DNA of 64,000 bases from Flavobacterium quisquiliarum (GCF_019308285.1 NZ_WWEM01000009.1:124001-188000), one strand, 5' to 3'; shown: positions 1 to 10,209, numbered from the stretch's first letter. Numbers and translations are program-made. The notes: generated from the letters alone by a model not told the origin.

Positions 1-1
1 G

Positions 2-1192
2 GTCGCTTTTGAGGAAGTAAGAACGCAGATTGCCAATATGAACTCTTTTGTTCAGGAACGTGTAACGGGAATGAAAATCGTACAGCTTTTTAACCGTGAA
101 AAAATCGAAGCTGAAAATTTTAAAGACATCAACAACAAACATAGAGTGGCTTGGATTAAAACGATTTTGTACAATTCTATTTTCTTCCCAATTGCCGATA
201 TTATTTCGTCTATTACTTTAGGTTTGGTTGTGGTTTATGGCGGTTTCCGAATTTTGAACGGAGATCATTTTACGACTTTTGGAGATTTGTTTTCTTATAC
301 GATGTTTATCGGAATGTTATTTAATCCGCTGAGACAAATTGCAGATAAATTTAACGAGATGCAGTTGGGAATGATTGCAGCCAATCGTGTTTTTGATATT
401 ATCGACACACAAGATCATATTCAGGATACAGGTAAAATTGAAGCGCCAGTTTTTAACGGAAGTATCGAATTTAAGCAAGTTCGTTTTAGTTACATTCCCG
501 AAGAAGAAGTAATCAAAGGAATCGATTTATCGGTTTCGGCTGGGCAGACTGTTGCAATTGTAGGTTCTACAGGTGCCGGAAAATCTACGATTATTAATCT
601 GCTAAATCGTTTTTATGAAATCAACAGCGGAACGATTTGTATTGACGGCGAAAATATCGAAAACTATACTTTAGCCTCTCTTAGAAAACAAATCGCTGTG
701 GTTTTACAAGATGTATTTTTGTTTGCAGATACGATTTACAATAATATTACTTTGCACAATCCAGAAATTACCCGAGACATGGTAATTGATGCAGCAAAGA
801 AAATTGGTGTTCATGATTTTATTATGAACCTGCCAAACAATTACGATTTTGATGTAAAAGAGCGTGGTGTTATGTTATCATCCGGACAACGTCAGCTGAT
901 TGCCTTTTTACGTTCGTATGTAAGTAATCCGAGTATTTTGATTTTGGATGAGGCTACTTCTTCTATTGATACCTATTCAGAAGAAATGATTCAGCGTGCA
1001 ACGGAAACGATTACAAAAGGAAGAACTTCTATTATTATAGCACATAGATTAGCAACAATTGTAAATGCAGATAAAATTGTGGTGATGGATAAGGGATTGA
1101 TTGTTGAACAGGGAACGCATCAGGAGTTATTAACTAAAACTGATGGTTACTATAAAAATTTATATGACTCTCAGTTTGCTGTGGCAAACTAA
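2..1192 (+). CDS. ABC transporter permease/ATP-binding protein (exporter type), 3' part
   Basis: This is the C-terminal part of a fused membrane/ATPase half-transporter of the MsbA/MdlB exporter class. The reading frame is open from base 2, so the start lies outside the window. The first ~120 visible residues are the end of the transmembrane domain with two hydrophobic helices. The nucleotide-binding domain follows, with Walker A GSTGAGKST, signature LSSGQRQL, Walker B ILILDEATSSID and the H-loop histidine in IIAHRLATI. All catalytic motifs are intact. Such proteins dimerise in the inner membrane and export lipids, peptides or drugs; the substrate cannot be read from the sequence. The next gene starts 16 bases later, so read-through into the kinase gene is possible. 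Confidence 0.93.
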   Translation, partial: VAFEEVRTQIANMNSFVQERVTGMKIVQLFNREKIEAENFKDINNKHRVAWIKTILYNSIFFPIADIISSITLGLVVVYGGFRILNGDHFTTFGDLFSYTMFIGMLFNPLRQIADKFNEMQLGMIAANRVFDIIDTQDHIQDTGKIEAPVFNGSIEFKQVRFSYIPEEEVIKGIDLSVSAGQTVAIVGSTGAGKSTIINLLNRFYEINSGTICIDGENIENYTLASLRKQIAVVLQDVFLFADTIYNNITLHNPEITRDMVIDAAKKIGVHDFIMNLPNNYDFDVKERGVMLSSGQRQLIAFLRSYVSNPSILILDEATSSIDTYSEEMIQRATETITKGRTSIIIAHRLATIVNADKIVVMDKGLIVEQGTHQELLTKTDGYYKNLYDSQFAVAN

Positions 1193-1208
1193 GTCATAAT
1201 GGTATTCT

Positions 1209-2786
1209 TTGAAATTTAGATTAAAAAATATTACTTCAAGACGTGCTTTTTTAATATACGTTATTGTCTCGATTCTGGTTACGGTTACATCGGTTTACAT
1301 TTTGAGTAATCTGATTACGGATCTGACTGAAAAAGCGAACGATGATCTGGCGACGCGTAACTTCTTTAAAAAGCAGGAATTCATGTCCGAAGAGCTTACG
1401 AAGTTTTGGGAGCAGGAAAAAAGAATCGAACATGTTTTAAAAATTAGTAGTTCGGCAAATCTTGACAATAATTTGCAACTTTTGTCTTCGCTTCAGGCAA
1501 ATAATAAATTGGTTGTAAACAATTGGTTTCAGATTAATGAAAACGCTATTCATTTTGGAAACAATACTATTTCGGACGAAATTAAAAATGATGTAAAATC
1601 ATTTCTTCTTCAAAATAAAAATGCCAAACATCTCAGTGTTGTTATTCCGCAAGGAAACGAATGGGTTTGGCGCATTTATTTCAAATTAGTTTCAGAAAAT
1701 AATACGACTATAAAATACGGTTATGATATCAATCTGAGATTACTTCATAGTTATATTTCTAAAATAGACAAAACCAAAACGGCTACCAATTACGCTTTTG
1801 TTTTTGATAAAAACGGAACCTGCGTTTACCATCCCGAAATTGCTTTTCTTGGAAAGAATATTTTTAAAATCTCAGGTTTCAATCCTTCTGATACTATTTA
1901 CAGCAAAAAACAAGATTTCGCTAAAAGAACAACGTTATCTGAATTTTTGAAAGTTGATGTTATTCGTTTTACCAAAAAACTGGATATCAAACATTCCAAC
2001 TGGTTTGTGTGTGTTAACGTTCCGAAAATGGTTTCGGATGAAAATGTGGCTTTGATTAAAAAGTACTCGACCTGGATTTATTCGATTACGACAGTAATGC
2101 TTCTTTTGATTTTTTATCTTTTCTCTTATGCCAACAGACGTGCTTACAGAGAAAAAGGAATTGTGATTAAAGAGAAAAACAAACTTCTGGTAGAGAATGA
2201 AAAAATCATCAAAGAAAAAGCTCTTATTCAGTTACAGCAATTAAAGGAGCAGATTAATCCGCATTTCCTGTTCAATTCGCTCAATTCACTTTATATGTTA
2301 ATTGGAAGTGATATTAAAACAGCACAAAAATTTACGCTGAATTTATCCCGTATTTATCGTTATTTAATTGATCCGCCAGAAAAGAACATTGTTCTTTTAA
2401 AGGATGAATTACTATTTATTGAAAAATATATCTTTTTACAGCAGACTCGTTTTAAGGAAGAATTATTCTTTTCGATAGAAATCGAAGACGAATCGGCATT
2501 AAACAAACAGATCCCCTATCTTGCTTTTCAGGTTATAGTCGAAAATGCTATTAAGCATAACACCGCTACCCAAGAAAATCCACTTACTACAAAAATCCTG
2601 ATTAAAGCAGATCAGGTAATTATCAGCAACAATCTTCAAAAGAAATTGACTGCTGAACCGAGTACCAAATTTGGATTAAATTATCTCCAAAGCATTTACA
2701 ATTATTATTCAAAAAACGAATTTAAGACATCAGAAAAAGATGGCTATTTTGTTTGTACCCTTCCATTACTATCCATTCACTCCTGA
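1209..2786 (+). CDS. LytS-type sensor histidine kinase
   Basis: This is a membrane histidine kinase of the His_kinase (PF06580) class. Helices lie at about residues 12-34 and 286-307 and enclose a ~250-residue extracytoplasmic sensor region. A short coiled linker follows, then the phosphoacceptor motif INPHFLFNSLNSLY with His352, and an N-box in VENAIKHN. The start is TTG at 1209: the ATG at 1199 runs into a stop after six codons, and the next in-frame ATG would remove the first membrane helix. The partner is very likely the LytTR regulator at 10272-11036, on the far side of the metalloprotease/SusCD genes. The last codons lie inside a 13-bp direct repeat that may be the regulator's operator. 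Confidence 0.9.
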   Translation: MKFRLKNITSRRAFLIYVIVSILVTVTSVYILSNLITDLTEKANDDLATRNFFKKQEFMSEELTKFWEQEKRIEHVLKISSSANLDNNLQLLSSLQANNKLVVNNWFQINENAIHFGNNTISDEIKNDVKSFLLQNKNAKHLSVVIPQGNEWVWRIYFKLVSENNTTIKYGYDINLRLLHSYISKIDKTKTATNYAFVFDKNGTCVYHPEIAFLGKNIFKISGFNPSDTIYSKKQDFAKRTTLSEFLKVDVIRFTKKLDIKHSNWFVCVNVPKMVSDENVALIKKYSTWIYSITTVMLLLIFYLFSYANRRAYREKGIVIKEKNKLLVENEKIIKEKALIQLQQLKEQINPHFLFNSLNSLYMLIGSDIKTAQKFTLNLSRIYRYLIDPPEKNIVLLKDELLFIEKYIFLQQTRFKEELFFSIEIEDESALNKQIPYLAFQVIVENAIKHNTATQENPLTTKILIKADQVIISNNLQKKLTAEPSTKFGLNYLQSIYNYYSKNEFKTSEKDGYFVCTLPLLSIHS

Positions 2787-2804
2787 AAAAAATCCATTCA
2801 CTCC
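2771..2804 (+). promoter_or_regulatory. Candidate LytTR operator: 13-bp direct repeat, 21-bp period
   Basis: ATCCATTCACTCC occurs at 2771-2783 and again, identical, at 2792-2804. The start-to-start distance is exactly 21 bases, two helical turns. LytTR regulators such as AgrA and ComE bind paired direct repeats with about this period. The second copy ends just upstream of a plausible -33/-7 promoter for the metalloprotease gene. The first copy overlaps the stop codon of the kinase gene. Binding by the neighbouring LytTR regulator is inference. Confidence 0.55.
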
Positions 2805-2814
2805 CTTTTTTTTT

Positions 2815-2842
2815 TTTGCTGCACGAAAATAAAATAGTTTCG
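2815..2842 (+). promoter_or_regulatory. Possible promoter of the metalloprotease-susCD operon
   Basis: TTTG at 2815-2818, at the end of a 12-base T run, is followed after 16 bases by TAGTTTCG at 2835-2842, one base off the Bacteroidota -7 consensus TAnnTTTG. The start codon is 30 bases further on. The direct-repeat pair at 2771-2804 lies immediately upstream, as expected for an activator site. Confidence 0.4.
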
Positions 2843-2871
2843 GCCAAAAATTAACCTAAACTTAACATCTG

Positions 2872-5469
2872 ATGAAGGAAAAGTCATTCCTGCATAATTT
2901 GATAACAATTTGCATACTCCTATTATTATTATCTCCGCTTAGTGTTCAATCTCAAAAAAAGAAGAAAGACAAAAAAGGAGAAACTACTGAAATTAAAAAA
3001 GATTCTACCGATTCTAAAAAAGGTAAAAAATACAGTGACCTTGTAAAAAAAGGTACCATTAAAAAAGGACTGTTCAATATTATTCAAGTTAAAACTGATG
3101 TTTATTTTGAAATTCAGGACAGTTTATTCAAAAGAGAATTTCTAGTTGTAAACAAATTATCTCAAGTCCCTTTACAGGCAAACGAATATGGTGTAAACAA
3201 AGGAATGAATTATGAAAACAAGGTAATTAGTTTTTATAAAGATACAATCGCAAAGAAAGTCTGGGTAAAATCATACGTTCCTAAAGTTTCTTCACCAAAA
3301 GAAGATGCAATTACCCAATCTGTTCAAAATAATTTCGCCGAATCTATTATTGAAGTTTTTGATATTGAAACGAAAAATAATGACTCGACCGCTGTTGTAA
3401 TAAAAGTAAATAAGATTTTTGATGGAAAACAGAAAAGTTTCAATGATGTTTTAAGCAATATTGGTTTTGGCGGTTCTGTAAAATCTGAGCTTTCTTATAT
3501 CGAAGGCGCAAAATCTTTTCCTAAAAATATTGTTGTAAAATCTCAATTGACAACTTCTGTAACCGAAGACGGTCCAGCGTTGTCGGTAACTCTTGGCGTT
3601 ACAAGTAATATTGTTTTGTTGGATAAAACACCAATGAAACCCCGTTTTTCTGACAAAAGAATTGGTTTTTTTACAGAAAAACACTGGTATTTTACCGATG
3701 CACAACAAGCAATGCTTGAAAAAGAATTAATAACACGCTGGCGTCTTGAACCTAAAAAAGAAGATGAAGAGCGTTATTTAAAGGGTGAATTAGTAGAGCC
3801 GAAGAAGCCAATCGTTTATTACATCGATCCGTCGACTCCAAGGCAGTGGAGAAAGTACATCATTGATGGTGTGCACGATTGGCAGGCCGCTTTTGAAAAA
3901 GCTGGTTTTAAAAATGCTATTATAGCAAAAGAACCTACTGAGCAAGATTTAGATTTTGATATTGACGACGTTCGTTATTCTGTAATTACGTATGCAGCTT
4001 CTCCGAAATCAAACGCAATGGGTCCCTCTGTAGTTGACCCAAGAAGTGGTGAAATCATTGAATCCGATATTATTTGGTGGCACAATGTAATGACTTCTCT
4101 TCAAAGCTGGATGCGTATTCAAACTGGAGCAATTGATCCAAAAGCACGCGGCAATATATTCAGCGATGAACATATGGGAGAAGCTATTCGTTTCGTTTCG
4201 TCTCATGAAGTAGGCCATACTTTTGGTCTAAAACATAATATGGGTTCTTCTTTTGCTTATGATGTAGAATCGCTACGTTCAAAAGAATTCACAGCAAAAA
4301 TGGGCGGCACTGCTCCATCTATCATGGATTATGCGCGTTACAACTATGTAGCACAACCAGAAGATAATGTAACTGTAATTACGCCAAAAATTGGAGAATA
4401 CGATAAATATGCTATCGAATGGGGATACAGATGGTACGGGCCAAATGATAATGAGACTTTAAAACTAAATACTTTAATCGCTAGACACCAAGATGATCCA
4501 ATTTATTTTTACGGTGAACAGCAGGAAAATATAATTGATCCGCGCTCGCAGTCAGAAGATTTAGGAAATGATGCTGTTAAGGCAAGCGAATACGGCTTAA
4601 AAAATTTAAAACGTGTTGTCGATAATATCTTAAACTGGACATACGATAAAGATCAGTCGTATTATGAAACTGGAAAATTATACATCGGAACTATTGGGCA
4701 ATGGCAAATGTACAATCGTCACGTGATGAACAATATTGGCGGCGTTTATTTAAATGTAACCGTTCATGGCGACAACAAACAAAGTTATATTCCTGTTCCA
4801 GCTGCAATGCAAAAAAGAGCGGCAGATTATTTAGCTAAAAATGTAATTACAATTCCGCAATGGTTGTTTTTTAATGACATTTTAGACAAAACCAATCCGT
4901 TGAAAGATTCTCCTCTTGGGCCTTTCGAATATACGCCTTATACACTTTCAAGAGAATTGCAGTACGGTGTTATGTATGATTTATTCAGCGATGATCGTTT
5001 GCTTCGAATGACCGAAAACGAATTGTATCAACGTAATAAAACCAAAGACCCTGTTTTTACCGTAAATGACTTGTTTAAAAAAATGCATCAAAGTGTTTTT
5101 GCTGGAACAATTCAGAATAAATCTTTAAGCATTTTAGAAAGAATGACACAAAAGAATTACGTAGATGTTTTGATTGTTTCAACAAATAAAATATTTGAAA
5201 AAACAGATCCTAAAAAATTACTGGATATTCAGCAGACTTTAAATATGCCTCATTTGTGCAGTTATTTAGATAATGCCCATATGGCGAGAAACATTAATCA
5301 ATCTTCTTTAAAAAGAGTTACTGAAGTGACTTCTGATAAAAAAGGAGAATTAAATAAAATCCTTCAATTATTAAAAACTAAAAAAAGTACAGGAGACCAA
5401 TCTACCCAAAACCATTACCGCGATTTGATACAACGAATCGAAAAAGCTCTAAATAATACAACCTTTTAA
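2872..5469 (+). CDS. Secreted zinc-dependent metalloprotease (DUF5117/DUF4953 family)
   Basis: This 865-residue exported protein has a signal peptide ending near the SVQSQ at residue 27, followed by a very Lys-rich stretch. The met-zincin motif HEVGHTFGLKH starts at His445, so zinc ligands His445, His449 and His455 and the catalytic Glu446 are all present; a downstream SIMDYARYNY segment supplies the Met-turn. The N-terminal and central regions resemble the DUF5118/DUF5117 modules, and the C-terminal third the DUF4953 region of this Bacteroidota family. The susC gene begins 16 bases downstream, so the three genes form an operon. It probably processes a peptide or protein substrate taken up by the adjacent SusCD pair, which is inference from context. 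Confidence 0.88.
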   Translation: MKEKSFLHNLITICILLLLLSPLSVQSQKKKKDKKGETTEIKKDSTDSKKGKKYSDLVKKGTIKKGLFNIIQVKTDVYFEIQDSLFKREFLVVNKLSQVPLQANEYGVNKGMNYENKVISFYKDTIAKKVWVKSYVPKVSSPKEDAITQSVQNNFAESIIEVFDIETKNNDSTAVVIKVNKIFDGKQKSFNDVLSNIGFGGSVKSELSYIEGAKSFPKNIVVKSQLTTSVTEDGPALSVTLGVTSNIVLLDKTPMKPRFSDKRIGFFTEKHWYFTDAQQAMLEKELITRWRLEPKKEDEERYLKGELVEPKKPIVYYIDPSTPRQWRKYIIDGVHDWQAAFEKAGFKNAIIAKEPTEQDLDFDIDDVRYSVITYAASPKSNAMGPSVVDPRSGEIIESDIIWWHNVMTSLQSWMRIQTGAIDPKARGNIFSDEHMGEAIRFVSSHEVGHTFGLKHNMGSSFAYDVESLRSKEFTAKMGGTAPSIMDYARYNYVAQPEDNVTVITPKIGEYDKYAIEWGYRWYGPNDNETLKLNTLIARHQDDPIYFYGEQQENIIDPRSQSEDLGNDAVKASEYGLKNLKRVVDNILNWTYDKDQSYYETGKLYIGTIGQWQMYNRHVMNNIGGVYLNVTVHGDNKQSYIPVPAAMQKRAADYLAKNVITIPQWLFFNDILDKTNPLKDSPLGPFEYTPYTLSRELQYGVMYDLFSDDRLLRMTENELYQRNKTKDPVFTVNDLFKKMHQSVFAGTIQNKSLSILERMTQKNYVDVLIVSTNKIFEKTDPKKLLDIQQTLNMPHLCSYLDNAHMARNINQSSLKRVTEVTSDKKGELNKILQLLKTKKSTGDQSTQNHYRDLIQRIEKALNNTTF

Positions 5470-5485
5470 TACACAACCCAAAAAC

Positions 5486-8400
5486 ATGACAAAAATTTTA
5501 CAAGCCTTACTGCTGTTCCTCGCCATTGCAGGATACTCGCAGGAAACCCGAACTATTACGGGAATCATTCAGGACGCGACAGATTCTTCACCAATTCCGG
5601 GTGCATCAATCTTTGTTGAGAATAATTCTATTTCAAACAAAACTGCTATGGCAGGTATTATTCATAGTGAAGCAATCGGAACTACTTCAGATTTTGATGG
5701 TAAATTCACCTTGAAAGTGGCAAAAAATGTAACCGCTTTGAGAGTTACTTTCATGGGATACAAATCGTATACTTTGGAATTAGACGGTCAAAAAAATTAT
5801 ACGATTAACTTAACGTCTGAAACAGCAAAACTTCAGGAAGTTGTAGTTACAGGTTATCAAAAAATCGAGAAAAGAAAAGTTACTGGAGCAATTGCAAAAG
5901 TAGAAATGGCTGCCATTCAACAAGCCGGAGTTGCTAGTATTGACCAAATGTTATTAGGTCAAGTAGCAGGGGTTGCCGTTACTACTCCATCCGGAGCACC
6001 TGGAGCACCAGCTAAAATTAGAATTAGAGGTACTGCTTCTCTTAATGGTTCTCAGGATCCTCTTTGGGTTCTTGACGGATTACCATTAGAAAGTGAGGAC
6101 GTACCTAAAAACTACGATAAGGACAATATCGATTTATTAGCTAATTACTCTATCGCAGGATTAAATCCTGATGATATTAAGGATATTACTATTTTAAAAG
6201 ATGCTGCAGCAACTTCTATTTATGGTGCACGTGCTGCAAATGGAGTTATTGTAATTACTACTAAAAAAGGAAAAAGTGGTAAAATGGTAATTAACGTTAA
6301 CACTAATACTTTTATCAATCTTAAACCTGATTTTGATAAATTAAACTTGATGAATGCTAACCAAAAAGTTGATTTTGAACTTGGTTTGGCTAGTCGTTCA
6401 GATTTAACATACAGAGATACCAATGGTGAAGTCGCTCGTATTTTAAACGGAGCGAATGAATTAAATACTTTCAGAAATGGCGGATTCTCTTCTTTGAGTC
6501 CAACTACTCAAAACGCCATCAATGCTTTAAGAAATAATAATTTTAACTGGGGGAACTTAATTTACCAAAATGCAATCAATACACAGCATGGTTTAAGTAT
6601 GTCTGGCGGAGGTGAAAAATCAGACTACTATTTTTCTGCTGGCTTTTATGATGAGCAAGGAACTACTATTGGAACTGGCTTTAAACGTTACAATTTAACT
6701 TTGAAAAATAACTACGAAGTATCAGACAGATTTAAAGTTGGCGTTGGACTTTTTGGCTCAGAGTCTATAAAAAACTCTTACGTTACAGATGTAAGTACAA
6801 ATACAAATCCCGCTAATTATACAAGAAATGTAAATCCGTACCTGACACCTTATAATGCTGACGGAAGTTATAATTATGACCAGGATATCACAGGATATTC
6901 TGATCGTTACATTCCATTTAATATTTTAGAAGAAAGAGCAAATACTTCATACGACCTAAAAGCAAGAGCCATAAAAGCTATTTTAGATGCTGAATATAAA
7001 ATTACAGATCATTTAAAAGCGAATAGCCAGCTTGGTCTTCAATTAGACAATAATTCTTCTGAGAAATTCGCCGGTCAAAACAGTTATTATACAAGAAGAT
7101 ATAGAGAAAAATCACGCTATTTTTCTAATGGTAGTTTTAATTACTTCCTTCCAAATGGTGGTGTAATTGAAAATTCTAATAAAGACTTTTTTCAATACAA
7201 TTTAAAGACAACCCTTAATTACTCGAACACTTTTGCTGATAAACATGAGGTTGAAATTATGGCTGGTAATGAAATAAGAAGAAATTACCAAACTGCTATT
7301 TTTACAAAAGGATTCGGTTTTGATGAAAACAACTTAACAACACAGCAAATTGTTTTCCCTAATGCTGACATGGCAAACAACTCTGAATACAGAACGTACC
7401 GCAAAGAACAAAATGAAAATGCATTTGCTTCTTTCTTTGCAACGGCTTCTTATACCTACAACAGAAAATATACTGTTTTTGGAAGTGCCAGATATGATGG
7501 TTCAGATTTATTTGGTGTAGATCCAAAATACAAATATTTACCGCTTTGGTCTGGTTCTGCAGCCTGGTTGGTTTCTCAGGAAAACTTCTTAAGAGACAGC
7601 AACGTTATTTCTAACTTAAGACTACGTGGTTCTTATGGTTTACAAGGAAATATCGACAAAAATACATCTCCATTTGTTGTAGGAGAAAACAAAACTACAA
7701 CTATTCTTCCGGGACAGACAGAACCTACAATTGTAGTAGTTAGCCCTCCGAACGAAAAATTACGTTGGGAAAAAACCACGAATACAAACTTTGGTGCAGA
7801 CCTTGGATTGTTTCACAATCGTATCAGTATTATTGCTGATGTTTATGGAAGAAAAAGTACCGATTTATTAGGTAACAGAGCATTACCATTAGAAAATGGT
7901 TTCGAATTTACAAACATGAACTGGGCTCAGGTAACCAATAAAGGTTTTGAACTTTCTATCGCTACAAAAAATATTGATCGCCCAAATTTCAAATGGACGA
8001 CCAACTTTAACCTTGCACAAAACAAGAGTAATGTTGACCGTATAGAAGTTCGTGATACTGATTATATGCCAAGCAGAGAGGGACGTCCTGTAAATGCAAT
8101 TTTCGGATTTAAAACAAATGGAATCGATGAAAACGGAAATCCATTATTCGTAAACAAAAAAGGAGAAACAGTAAACAGCCAGACTTTCTTTGGATTGTAT
8201 GATGTTTTAGCAGATATATTCCCAGGAGAGTTTTCTCAATCTAACTTATCGGCAGCAGAATTTAGAGATTTATTTACTTATTTAGGAGACAGCGATCCTA
8301 AATTTACAGGAGGTCTTACCAATACTTTCAAAGTGGGTAATTTTGATCTAGCAGTTGTGGCTTCGTTTACTTTAGACCAAACTATGGTAGAAACTCCTCC

Positions 8401-8824
8401 TTATTACGGAGCTGAATTAGACAGAGGACTAAATTATTCTACTAGAATTTTAAATGCCTGGTCACCAACCAATACATCTTCAAACTTGCCTGGTATTACA
8501 AGTCAGACTTCCGGAACAGGAGATTCATGGATGGCTTACCAATGGTATTCAGGAGGAAATCAAATTAAAACAATGAATTATCTGGATACCTGGGTTCATA
8601 AAATGAGTTATATGAGATTGAACAGTATGCGTTTAGGATATACTTTACCTAAAGCATTTACAGATCACATTAACATTCAAAGCATTAGACTGAATGTTGA
8701 AGCAAGAAACTTATTTGTAATCAGTTCTGATTTCAAAGGTTATTTTGATCCTGAAACTTACGGAAATATTTATGCTCAACCAGTTCCTAAGTCATTTACT
8801 TTAGGATGTAATGTTACATTTTAA
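5486..8824 (+). CDS. SusC/RagA-type TonB-dependent outer-membrane transporter
   Basis: This is a 1112-residue outer-membrane porin that takes up large ligands with TonB energy. A signal peptide ends at about residue 18 (GYSQE). It is followed by a CarboxypepD_reg-like domain (roughly residues 23-110), a TonB-box-like segment LQEVVVTGYQ and the plug domain with the SusC signature LKDAAATSIYGARAANGVI. A long beta-barrel ends in the aromatic residue of CNVTF. The regulatory-like domain carries an insert of about 15 residues relative to many SusC proteins. It sits between the metalloprotease (16-base gap) and its SusD partner (12-base gap). The ligand is unknown; the protease neighbour argues for a peptide or glycopeptide rather than a glycan. 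Confidence 0.95.
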   Translation: MTKILQALLLFLAIAGYSQETRTITGIIQDATDSSPIPGASIFVENNSISNKTAMAGIIHSEAIGTTSDFDGKFTLKVAKNVTALRVTFMGYKSYTLELDGQKNYTINLTSETAKLQEVVVTGYQKIEKRKVTGAIAKVEMAAIQQAGVASIDQMLLGQVAGVAVTTPSGAPGAPAKIRIRGTASLNGSQDPLWVLDGLPLESEDVPKNYDKDNIDLLANYSIAGLNPDDIKDITILKDAAATSIYGARAANGVIVITTKKGKSGKMVINVNTNTFINLKPDFDKLNLMNANQKVDFELGLASRSDLTYRDTNGEVARILNGANELNTFRNGGFSSLSPTTQNAINALRNNNFNWGNLIYQNAINTQHGLSMSGGGEKSDYYFSAGFYDEQGTTIGTGFKRYNLTLKNNYEVSDRFKVGVGLFGSESIKNSYVTDVSTNTNPANYTRNVNPYLTPYNADGSYNYDQDITGYSDRYIPFNILEERANTSYDLKARAIKAILDAEYKITDHLKANSQLGLQLDNNSSEKFAGQNSYYTRRYREKSRYFSNGSFNYFLPNGGVIENSNKDFFQYNLKTTLNYSNTFADKHEVEIMAGNEIRRNYQTAIFTKGFGFDENNLTTQQIVFPNADMANNSEYRTYRKEQNENAFASFFATASYTYNRKYTVFGSARYDGSDLFGVDPKYKYLPLWSGSAAWLVSQENFLRDSNVISNLRLRGSYGLQGNIDKNTSPFVVGENKTTTILPGQTEPTIVVVSPPNEKLRWEKTTNTNFGADLGLFHNRISIIADVYGRKSTDLLGNRALPLENGFEFTNMNWAQVTNKGFELSIATKNIDRPNFKWTTNFNLAQNKSNVDRIEVRDTDYMPSREGRPVNAIFGFKTNGIDENGNPLFVNKKGETVNSQTFFGLYDVLADIFPGEFSQSNLSAAEFRDLFTYLGDSDPKFTGGLTNTFKVGNFDLAVVASFTLDQTMVETPPYYGAELDRGLNYSTRILNAWSPTNTSSNLPGITSQTSGTGDSWMAYQWYSGGNQIKTMNYLDTWVHKMSYMRLNSMRLGYTLPKAFTDHINIQSIRLNVEARNLFVISSDFKGYFDPETYGNIYAQPVPKSFTLGCNVTF

Positions 8825-8836
8825 TACTATCAAAAG

Positions 8837-10156
8837 ATGAAAAAATACTCAAAATATATATTGTTTTTTATCGCAGCGCTTACTGTAAGCAGCTGTGATG
8901 ATTATCTGGATGTAACACCTATTGGTAAAGTAATTCCGGAAACATTACCACAATTTCGCGCCGTTTTAACCACAGGATATTCTGTTTATCCACAACATAA
9001 ATCATTGACTGAAGTTCGTGCAGACGAGCTTACCATGAATGAGTTTAGTGATGATTTTATCTATTACAGAGATATCTACATTTGGAGAGACAGCAATCCT
9101 GACAAGATTACAACCACTTTTCAATATCAGAATTTATATACTGTAATTTTTTACACCAACGTTTTAATCAACGAAGCTTCTAAAAAAATCGAAACTTCTG
9201 CAGAAAGAGATCAATTAATTGGAGAAGCTTATGCATTAAGAGCAATGGCTTACTTTGATTTGGTTAATCTTTTCGGAAAACCATATAATGTGGCAACTGC
9301 AGCAAGCGACAAAGCAGTTCCGTTAGCATTAGAAATAGATTTAGAACAGGCTTTTATTCCTCAAACCGTTGAAGTAATTTACAATCAGATTATTTCTGAC
9401 ACCAACGAAGCCGAGAAATTACTTAACGTAGCATCTCAGCCAAAAGGATTAAACTACCGTTTTTCTAAAGCTTCATTATATAGTTTAGAAAGCCGTATAT
9501 ACTTGTACCAAAAACAATGGCAAAAATCTCTTGATGCAGCAAACAAAGCATTGGCGATTAATAATAATTTAATTGATTTAAATTCAACAAAAGTTTTAGC
9601 GAATAGATATGATAGCGCTGAATCTATTTTAGCTCTTGAAAATACATTTATCAATAGTTTAAAATCGGTTTCATATGCTTCACCAGATTTAATTGCTACT
9701 TATAACAGAACAGCAGATTTACGTTTCCCTCTTTACTTTTTAGCAAGCGGAAGCCGTTTCAGAATTCAAAAAGGAGGAGAAGACGCTCAAAAATGTTCTT
9801 TTAGATCTTCTGAATTATACCTGACAAAAGCAGAAACTTTATTAGAGTTAAATAATTTGGCAGATGCCAAAACAACTGTTTTAAGTTTTATCGCAAAACG
9901 TTACACTCCGGCAGGTCTAAGTGAGCTTACATCTTCTGTAAATGCAATGAGTGCAACTGATTTAGCAACTTTTATTGGTAACGAAAGACGCCGTGAATTT
10001 GCTGCTGAAGGACACCGTTGGTTCGACTTGAGAAGAACTTCTCAAAAACAAATCGTTCACACTGTAGATGGTGACGATTATACATTGATACAAAACGATC
10101 CGCGTTATACCATTGTTTATCCGGCAAACGCAAGATTAAACAATCCCAATCTATAA
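8837..10156 (+). CDS. SusD/RagB-type surface lipoprotein
   Basis: This 439-residue lipoprotein forms the lid of the SusC transporter. The signal sequence ends in a lipobox with Cys20 in VSSCDDYLDV, and the mature start DDYLDVTPIGK is typical of SusD proteins. The tetratricopeptide-like helical part includes GEAYALRAMAYFDLVNLFGKPY. The C-terminal part has the usual ERRREFAAEGHRWFDLRR segment. It is rather short for the family. The gene follows susC after 12 bases and is closed by a clear terminator 20 bases downstream, so it ends the protease-susC-susD operon. Confidence 0.94.
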   Translation: MKKYSKYILFFIAALTVSSCDDYLDVTPIGKVIPETLPQFRAVLTTGYSVYPQHKSLTEVRADELTMNEFSDDFIYYRDIYIWRDSNPDKITTTFQYQNLYTVIFYTNVLINEASKKIETSAERDQLIGEAYALRAMAYFDLVNLFGKPYNVATAASDKAVPLALEIDLEQAFIPQTVEVIYNQIISDTNEAEKLLNVASQPKGLNYRFSKASLYSLESRIYLYQKQWQKSLDAANKALAINNNLIDLNSTKVLANRYDSAESILALENTFINSLKSVSYASPDLIATYNRTADLRFPLYFLASGSRFRIQKGGEDAQKCSFRSSELYLTKAETLLELNNLADAKTTVLSFIAKRYTPAGLSELTSSVNAMSATDLATFIGNERRREFAAEGHRWFDLRRTSQKQIVHTVDGDDYTLIQNDPRYTIVYPANARLNNPNL

Positions 10157-10176
10157 TACCTATTTGTTTTTTTAAG

Positions 10177-10208
10177 AAGGTCCAGTTTTTTAAGCTGGGC
10201 CTTTTTTT
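10177..10208 (+). terminator. Rho-independent terminator after susD
   Basis: The arms AAGGTCCAG (10177-10185) and CTGGGCCTT (10195-10203) form a 9-bp stem with one G-U pair and a 9-base loop, followed by a T run to 10208. It separates the metalloprotease-susCD operon from the response regulator gene. Confidence 0.9.
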
Positions 10209-10209
10209 A

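Noticed and set aside
2806..2817. Phase-variable homopolymer (12 T)
   Set aside because: The tract is noncoding and overlaps a plausible -33 region; long T runs occur in many spacers here, so there is no specific sign of phase variation.
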